The notes under the pieces: model-generated
Database searches by the model: none
The model's input: the letters and a program-made list of their open reading frames with translations, nothing else
What the model was told of the DNA's origin: nothing
In this document: positions 57,355-64,000 of the stretch, piece by piece
Layout of the letters: every line of letters starts with the position of its first letter
Numbering within the stretch: the first letter of the stretch is position 1
Origin: Balanoglossus misakiensis
Lineage: Eukaryota; Hemichordata
Assembly: GCA_040954595.2 (NCBI GenBank)
Contig: CM082576.2
Coordinates: 8,184,001-8,248,000, forward strand
Length of the DNA stretch: 64,000 nt
Reading direction: 5' to 3'
Made by a program: the position numbers and the translations under genes

Positions 57355-60300
57355 ATGGGGAACAAGCAACCCAAAGAGTCTAACCAACAGACAGGAGAAG
57401 AATCTGTGGACATGAACGGAGACCCGGAGAAGGGGGTATACGAAACCTCGCCGATGAACGAAAAAGAGCAGATGGAAGAGGAGCAGCAGGCAAAGGAAGA
57501 TTCCAAGAGAGTGGGCCTTTCCAGCGCCGAGCTCATGAAAGAAGGGAACACTCCCTTCTGGAAGGGATTTCGCGTGTTTCTACTGATCGTGATGTGGGTG
57601 TCCTGGATATTGATGGCAGTCGCCGCCGTGGTCATCTTGGTGAAAGCGCCCCGCTGCCCAAACCTCCAGTGGTGGGACAAGAACGCCGTGTACCAAGTCT
57701 ACTGCAGGTCTTTCCAAGATTCGGACGGTGATGGAGTCGGAGATATTAAAGGTTGGTAAGAAAAAATCGCGAAAGGGGTAAAATAACTGGCACATTTTGG
57801 CGGAATGTAGGCGATTTAATTTTAGTGTTCTGACATCAAAATTAGAAGCGTTTATTTGCGATGAACACAATGAATGATGCTTTCTTATATAACACTAAAT
57901 TGGCATACTGCGTGTGCAAACAGAACATCGTCGTTTAGTATACTCGTTGCGTAACCTGCTGATTGTAATCTAAAAGCGAAACATGAAATTTATGCGTTCA
58001 GATTATTCAGTGAGACCAGACCACCCTTTGTGAAAAAAAAAAAAATTGTTTGCCCATGGAAATGTCGTCGACCTTAGTTTTTAAGAGACAAAAGGTCACG
58101 TGACAAAATATCTGAATACAAAGAGTGCATGCAGATGAAGCGATAAACTATTATCATCGTGTGCCGGCCGGCGTGCGAACACTCCATATGGGTTCCTTCC
58201 GGTCACTTTTTCACCTTGGAAAACAACCGGTAGGTCAAAGCGACCCCGGTTCTATCAACGTCCATAGTCCGATTCAAATAAGATATTATCCAGCGGTGTT
58301 TAAAAAAAAATTGTGTATGTACATGTAGTTATAGTACACTAAGTTTAAAATGCGTTAAATTGTCTTTTGTCATTAAATTATTCAGGCCTTTGTCCAATGT
58401 GTAAAATTGCCGGTAGTGCACGTCAATTATCACCCAAACCCTTTTTGCAGTTGTCTCATATTTCCATTAGAAGTATCCAATTTTTAATGTTTCTGTCGCA
58501 CGCAAAATAATCGCAAGTGTAGCCGCGAGGTAGCGACAAAACAGCCCAATGTCAGAGTCCAAGGAAACCTTCTACCTCAATGAGGCCGCGAACATTTCCC
58601 CCAATGCTCAGAAAAACCAAACTCCAAAGGTCACGGTTTACACGTAAACGTCAAAGGTCACTGTTCCACTTGTGATGCCTTGCCACGTTTACCTCCTCGA
58701 CTTGTGGAAATAAACATAAATGCAAACACATGTACATGTGCTGGTATACTGAGGGGGTACTTCCAACCACACGTCTAGAACATTAATCGCTTGGGGATTT
58801 TTTGTCGGTTGTTCGGAGTCTTCGCGTGGGATGTTTGCTTGCTTGCTTTGAGACAGTTGCAGGACAGAGCTGAGTTTCGGTTACTGCGCATCAAGAGATC
58901 CCATGACTGACACGTTCACTGAACACGCTAAAGAGGCTCGAAAATTTCTGAAAATAATTATTATGACACATTTAAACCCATGGACTTACAACAATAAACT
59001 TTTTTACAGTTGTATCAGTGGGGCTTCGTGGTTCACATGAAGTTTTTGTTGCAATCCCGGCCACAGTCACAGTTTCCTAGCATTATCAGTTCGTTTATAC
59101 CACTAATCCGTGCATATATTATTATTATTCGTCACTGATGCAGGACTCGAATCTCGGCTTGACCATCTTGAAGACATCCACGCGAAGACCCTCCTGTTGA
59201 GCAACATCTTCCAGTCCGACGGCGAAGAACTGTTGTTCGCCACCACCGACTTCAAGGAAATTGACGAACAACTTGGGACGCTTGAAGATTTCAAAAGTTT
59301 GTTGGCTGCGGCGGCAAGTAAAGGTAGGGTGCTTTTTTAAGAGCGACGCTGTAAGCTACTTTTCACGCGTCTCAGCTCGATACGCTTCATTTGATTAGAC
59401 TTTCTTGAAGGTGCGAATTGGTCGCAAAAATATCCCGTGGGCTAAGTTGTAATAAATGCTTCATCTCCAGATGTTAAGGTGGTACTAGACTTCATCCCCA
59501 ATCATTCGAGCGAGGAGCACCCTTGGTTCGTACAGAGCAGGACCAGCAAGGACAACAATTGCAGCGACTACTTCATCTGGGCGGACGGAAAGGATGGCGG
59601 ATATCCACCCAACAACTGGGTACGTTCATGTTACTGTATCGCGTCGTGTGGTGGCGCTTCATCACCCAAACCCGAGCATACTGTGGGCGTAGACACATCT
59701 CCAGGCCTTTTAGCAGCTTATATGAATTGTAGCTTGTACTACCAACCTCAGTATATAACCTCAGTATATATGATTATTTTACACATTTGTCCACTTATAT
59801 CGCTCATGGATTTGTGTGCTTACAGCTCAATGTCTATGGCGACCCGGCGTGGACGTACGAACCTCAACGGGGCCAGTGGTACTACCACACGTACACCAAC
59901 AAACAGCCCGATCTTAACTTTAGAAATGAAACTGTCAAAGAAGAAATCAAGGTATGTGATGACATAACAGCGTTGTTGTTTTTTGTTGATAATGTTGACC
60001 GATGACATTACAAGCCTGGAGCATCGAGCACTCGACCATTTTGCTCGTTTGCAGAAGTATTTGCCGTCGCTATTTTTCATGCGCGTCTAATCTTAAAGTC
60101 AGGGTAAGTTTTAGTGTATGGGGACATTTCCAAAGGTAACCCCCGGAAATGTTTTAGCTGTAGCTCTAATATACATGATATACACATGCACACGTGATTC
60201 AATACCCACGTTATCGCTTTGATCGTAGGCGGTTCTTCAATACTGGTTGAAACTTGGTGCCGATGGATTTATGATAAGGGATGCGTCGTACCTGTTCGAA

Positions 60301-62546
60301 GCGGAAGACCTTATGGACGAACCAACTGATCCGGAATACGATGGAGCCAGTGACGAGGTATGAATAGCTCTTTCGTGCTCATTTGAGAATATTGCTTGGC
60401 CTGACAGGCAAAGTACGGGGGGAGGGGGTTGCCATGCCGTGTTTTCCGGATTCGAGACGTTGTGTAGGTGATGGTGTATATCCGTGTGGGTCCGGTCAGA
60501 CACTACTGCGCAACGATCTCGTGAGAGCTGTGCAGTATGTCAAGTGTTTCTTAGAGCTACACTCTGCTACCATTATGACTGACATTTTTGATGTCCTCTG
60601 GATTGGATTTACAGTACAACAAATTGCTCCACTCCAAAACCATGAACCAAGCCGAAAGCTACGCTTTGGTGGGCGGATGGAAGAGGGTGATTAAAAGTCA
60701 CGACGCTGTCGGTAAAACCAGGTGAATTTTAGATTTATTTCTGTTTCAGTTGATGATGTTAGTAGTGAATTCGATTTTCCCCTTTTAAGTTACCCAGATT
60801 TTTGCAGCTATTCGGATTTTAATAAACCTTATGTCCAAATTTTAGGGTTGTAGTTGTTGATGATGATGATGATGATGATGGTCTTTAGTAAGCGATCAAA
60901 ATACATTGTACTTTGGTGAGCGAAATTATATTAAGTGATTTCGAAATAACGTGGAAAGTCTTCACTTTTCGTCTGCCATTCATTCTAACATTAACCCCCA
61001 ACTCCCCTGTTTCAGGACGATGTTTGTGGAGCCACGTGGCCCACTGCTGGAAACCATGGGTTACTATGGCGCCGACGCCAAGTCCGGTGCCGACGTCCTC
61101 TACAACCACCAATTACTGGAGCAGCTCGAGGGCGACCTCAGCGGTAACAACATACACGCGTTAGTTGAGGAATGGAGCCGCGTCAAGGATAACGTCACCG
61201 GCATAACTGTCCAGCGGTTCAGCTGGGTGGTACGTGTTATAATTTACATGTCCAATAAACACAACAGGTGTTATCGCTGCCACAAACCATTCATGTGTTA
61301 ATGACATTCGACGGATGAATGTGGAATTTTACGTTGGTACAACATTTTCCAGGACACTCTGATAGTGTCACACGGATAGTTTCCCTATAAATAGCTCTCA
61401 AGCTGCTGTACAAACAGGAGGAACTTGTTCTGATTGAAGCAAGATAATTTCTTGCTGATTGATATCTTGAGCTCAGTTTTGATAATCCATTTCCAATTTC
61501 CCTCCACAGCTAGGAGATGTGAACTACGAAAGGGTGGCCAGTCGCTACGGCAAGCAGTACGTCCGCGCGTTGAACGCGCTGATATTTACCCTTCCCGGCG
61601 TGCCTATCACCTACTACGGGGAAGACATAGGCATGGAGAGTTTGCCCGATGACCAGGTGTCTGACGTTGATGATCCCGCGCAACCGATCGGCAACAACAC
61701 GGTGAGATGTCTTTCAGATTGTCGTGCATGGTTTCTAAAAAGTCTCCGCCATCGTCGGACTACTCTACCATGCTGGTGGTTCTTCGATCGTTTATAATTA
61801 CTTCAACTGTCCCCCAACCGTTCAGGAGACCAGGTTTTAAATTAAACTTGAAAATAATTCATAATAACACTTTCTTCTTTTTTTGATAACAATATTACAG
61901 GTGCCTGTAAAGAACCACGCGGCACAGATCTCCCCAATGCAGTGGAGCGCGGCGGAAAACGCCGGCTTCAGTAACGGGTCGGTTTCGTGGATACCGGTTC
62001 ACGAAAACCATGGCGCCATCAACGTCGAGGTAATAACTCACAAAGAGTTGTGGACATTTTTTTCTTGCTCCAACCATGGATGGAATAAAATGTCACCGTC
62101 GTAAGACTACTGTTGTACATGTATTTTTTTGAAATTCTTGCTATTTATACGTCGCCGCTATCGCGTTTTCTTTTCATATGATAACCTGCAGTTTCATGAC
62201 TATTGTTTCTTAGGCCCAGAAAGACAACGACACATCGACGATGACTGCATACAGACAACTGGCAGTTCTCCGCCAGGAGCCATCCTTGGTGGCCGGCAAG
62301 CTCCACAGCGTCGTCTCCACCGAGGAAATCTACGCCTTCACCCGACGCTTCCCCGAATGGCCGGCCTACTTCGTCGCCATAAACGTCGGCGACCAGGCCC
62401 TGACGGAGAACTACCGAGAGCTGAGTCCCGGCTTACCACAGAAGGGCAGCGTGGCGTTCAGCACTCACGGAAATAACGTTGGGGGTGCCGTCATGTTCGA
62501 CAGCTTGACGGTCGACGCTGGGGAAGCCATTGTTGTCCAGTACTAG
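57355..62546 (+). CDS. SLC3 heavy chain, 4F2hc-like with degenerate amylase site (copy C), 10 exons
   Basis: Exons 57355-57751, 59144-59323, 59471-59619, 59826-59951, 60229-60357, 60615-60721, 61016-61229, 61510-61701, 61901-62029 and 62214-62546 encode 651 residues. Charged cytosolic tail, membrane span about 73-96, C101 in APRC for the light-chain disulfide, then the amylase-like ectodomain, which starts YQVYCRSFQDS (Cys for the usual Pro). DFIPNHSS is kept, but the nucleophile region reads GFMIRDAS (human 4F2hc has GFQVRD), the acid Glu region VEPRG, and NHD is GDVN. PGVPITYYGEDIGM and SPMQW remain. A non-enzymatic SLC7 partner is expected. The start is the ATG of MGNKQ. Exon 1 must use the weak donor GTTGGT, because the stronger GTAAGA 4 nt downstream breaks the frame. 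Exon lengths and phases parallel copies A and B. Confidence 0.92.
60859..60879. repeat. (GAT)7 microsatellite
   Basis: Seven perfect GAT triplets within intron 6 of SLC3 copy C. Confidence 0.9.
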
Positions 62547-62697
62547 CAGAAGTACACGGTGGAACAAAGCATGTATTGACGACTCAAGAGAACCGACAAT
62601 TACATGTGCTTGAAAAACCAGCATGTTTAGTAAATGCTTTCATGTTTCGTCAGGGTTTTTTTCTTTTCAAGAGAATTTTATACATGTACCCGCTAAA

Positions 62698-62703
62698 AAT
62701 AAA
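62698..62703 (+). terminator. poly(A) signal AATAAA of SLC3 copy C
   Basis: Canonical hexamer 151 nt after the copy C stop codon. Confidence 0.6.
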
Positions 62704-63252
62704 ACAATTTTGAAAATGCAGTTTTGAGTCCCAGGGAGAAAAACGAGATGACAAGTAAAGATTTGAACTGTTAATGTGGCAATATCTGATGGCATTCAAC
62801 TATATCTGATCTCCAACGGTGGGGTATAGCGCGTTTCAGACCATTTACAATCTATCCATATTGTGAAGGGGGGGGGGGGCGTCTTGACAAATAGACATTT
62901 TCTAATTCACAGGCCAATTTAATACAATTGAAACGATACAGTGATGATTTTTTGGCGTTGGATGTAACGAGGGTGATCATGAAAATGATGGTGATGGTGG
63001 TAGTACCGAAAATGATACTACTATAGCTACATTTGTGTTACATAACTACACGTTATTACACACACAATTACAACTGAATTTAGACTTCCGCATGGCTACT
63101 CCCATAAGCTCATCTGTTGCGTCTTCATCTTTCCCGACAAAGCCTTCATCTGTTTTGACTAGATAATCATTTACCAGCACTTTAAAACAAAGATTGCATG
63201 AAGTGAAATTGTTACGGGTTCCAGCAACTGTTCCAAGCACGTGGCGACTCCC

Positions 63253-63259
63253 TATAAAA
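63253..63259 (+). promoter_or_regulatory. TATA box of the FABP gene
   Basis: TATAAAA in the context CCCTATAAAAAG, 127 nt before the start codon. Initiation about 30 nt downstream would give a 5' UTR of about 100 nt. Confidence 0.6.
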
Positions 63260-63385
63260 AGTCTGAGAAACTCCAATTTAGCACACACAGACAAGATCGC
63301 GGCGACTGGGAGAGTGCGTCCACCATCCGCTACGTTAAAACGTTTCTTTGCTGCCGTTGAATTTTAACGGAGACCGGAAGACATC

Positions 63386-63793
63386 ATGGTGGTGAATTTC
63401 GCCGGGAAGTGGAAGGAACGCAGCAGCGAGAAGCTGGACGATTTCTTCGTGGCGATAGGAGTTCCGTATCTGGTCCGCAAGGCAATGAACAACCTGCCCC
63501 TGACGATAACCATCAAGCAAGACGGCGACAGCTTCGTCATCAAGACCGTGACCTTGGTGAAGGTCTTCGAGCAGAAGTTCACCGTCGGCGAGGAGTTCGA
63601 AGAAACCAACCCCTTCGGCGACAAGGCCCTGGTCAAGGCGGCCTGGGAAGGCGAGAAGCTGGTCATCAGCCCGACGGTGGAGCCGGACAAACCCTGGCCC
63701 GTCGTGACGAGGGAGTTGGATGGCGACGACGGCATGGTGCTCACTTTCACCGTCAAAGATGTGATTTGCAAGAGGCATCTCAAAAAGGTCTAG
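63386..63793 (+). CDS. fatty-acid-binding protein (intracellular lipid-binding family), intronless
   Basis: 135 residues, the usual FABP size, complete from ATG to stop in one exon. The N-terminal FAGKWK is the family signature FxGxWK. A helix-turn-helix region (about 16-37) and ten short beta strands follow (TITIKQDGD, FTVGEEFEETNPFG, VVTRELDG, MVLTFTVKDVICKR). It should bind fatty acids or related lipids in the cytosol. Of the ligand-carboxylate triad Arg-...-Arg-x-Tyr, R109 and R130 are present but position 132 is Leu instead of Tyr, so ligand choice may differ. FABP genes normally have four exons; this one has none of the introns, yet it has a TATA box and a poly(A) signal. Coding GC is much higher than in its flanks. 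Confidence 0.9.
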   Translation: MVVNFAGKWKERSSEKLDDFFVAIGVPYLVRKAMNNLPLTITIKQDGDSFVIKTVTLVKVFEQKFTVGEEFEETNPFGDKALVKAAWEGEKLVISPTVEPDKPWPVVTRELDGDDGMVLTFTVKDVICKRHLKKV

Positions 63794-64000
63794 AAATTGA
63801 ACAACCTTCAGCAGCTATAACCGATAGCTTTTCACAGTGTGTGTAACAGCGCAGCAAAATGTTATTGCACACTCCTGTGATTCTGCTGCAAGGTATTCCG
63901 AACCTACAATAAACAATATCGTTGCACATGGCCGGATAACGGCATGCAAGGGGCGTGAAACGAATCAGATTTACTCTTGTTTCAAATTCATTGATCGCAA
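63794..64000. other. FABP 3' UTR and flank
   Basis: Non-coding tail of the FABP gene up to the poly(A) signal at 63908, then nothing recognisable to the window end. Confidence 0.6.
63908..63913 (+). terminator. poly(A) signal AATAAA of the FABP gene
   Basis: Canonical hexamer 115 nt after the stop codon. Confidence 0.65.

Larger units (their letters stand above)
62547..63385. other. 0.8 kb between SLC3 copy C and the FABP gene
   Basis: It holds the copy C 3' UTR, an 11-base G run near 62869, and the FABP promoter and 5' UTR. No coding pattern is visible. Confidence 0.5.

Overview
The window is intron-rich nuclear DNA from an animal. Coding exons are short, are bounded by GT-AG introns of about 0.1 to 2.7 kb, and are more GC-rich than the AT-rich DNA between them. 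The gene content (a rhodopsin-class GPCR, MOCS3, SLC35F6, an Ikaros/hunchback-type zinc finger protein, a lipocalin-fold fatty-acid-binding protein and SLC3 amino-acid-transporter heavy chains) fits a marine invertebrate. I infer an invertebrate deuterostome such as a hemichordate or lancelet, but the sequence does not prove the phylum. There is no sign of bacterial, plasmid or viral DNA.

Layout. 1-2.5 kb: an intronless GPCR gene on the minus strand. 2.5-12.1 kb: no recognisable gene. 12.1-12.75 kb: a 192-bp tandem repeat carrying three tRNA-His genes. 12.8-18.6 kb: MOCS3 in 12 exons (+). 18.6-23.8 kb: nothing recognisable. 23.8-27.0 kb: a two-exon gene (-) for a small PH-domain protein ending in a CaaX box. 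28.0-29.7 kb: a three-exon gene (+) for an unrecognised, probably nuclear protein. 30.4-34.7 kb: SLC35F6 in 13 exons (+). 37.0-38.7 kb: an eight-finger Ikaros/hunchback-type gene (-) whose coding region is one exon. 40.7-62.5 kb: three paralogous SLC3 (rBAT/4F2hc) genes, called A (-), B (+) and C (+). 63.4-63.8 kb: an intronless fatty-acid-binding-protein gene (+) with its own TATA box and poly(A) signal.

How the genes relate. Most neighbours have unrelated jobs: tRNA thiolation and molybdenum cofactor synthesis, membrane-lipid or prenyl-anchored signalling, a lysosomal transporter, a transcription factor. The exception is the SLC3 cluster. All three products have a cytosolic tail, one membrane span, a membrane-proximal Cys suited to a disulfide with an SLC7 light chain, and a large extracellular alpha-amylase-fold domain. 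Exon lengths and intron phases match between copies, so they arose by local duplication. Copy A keeps two of the three alpha-amylase catalytic carboxylates and resembles rBAT (SLC3A1); B and C have lost the catalytic set and drift toward 4F2hc (SLC3A2).

Exon boundaries were placed by hand from splice consensus, reading-frame continuity and remembered family patterns. They have not been tested against transcripts. UTRs and promoters are mostly unresolved.
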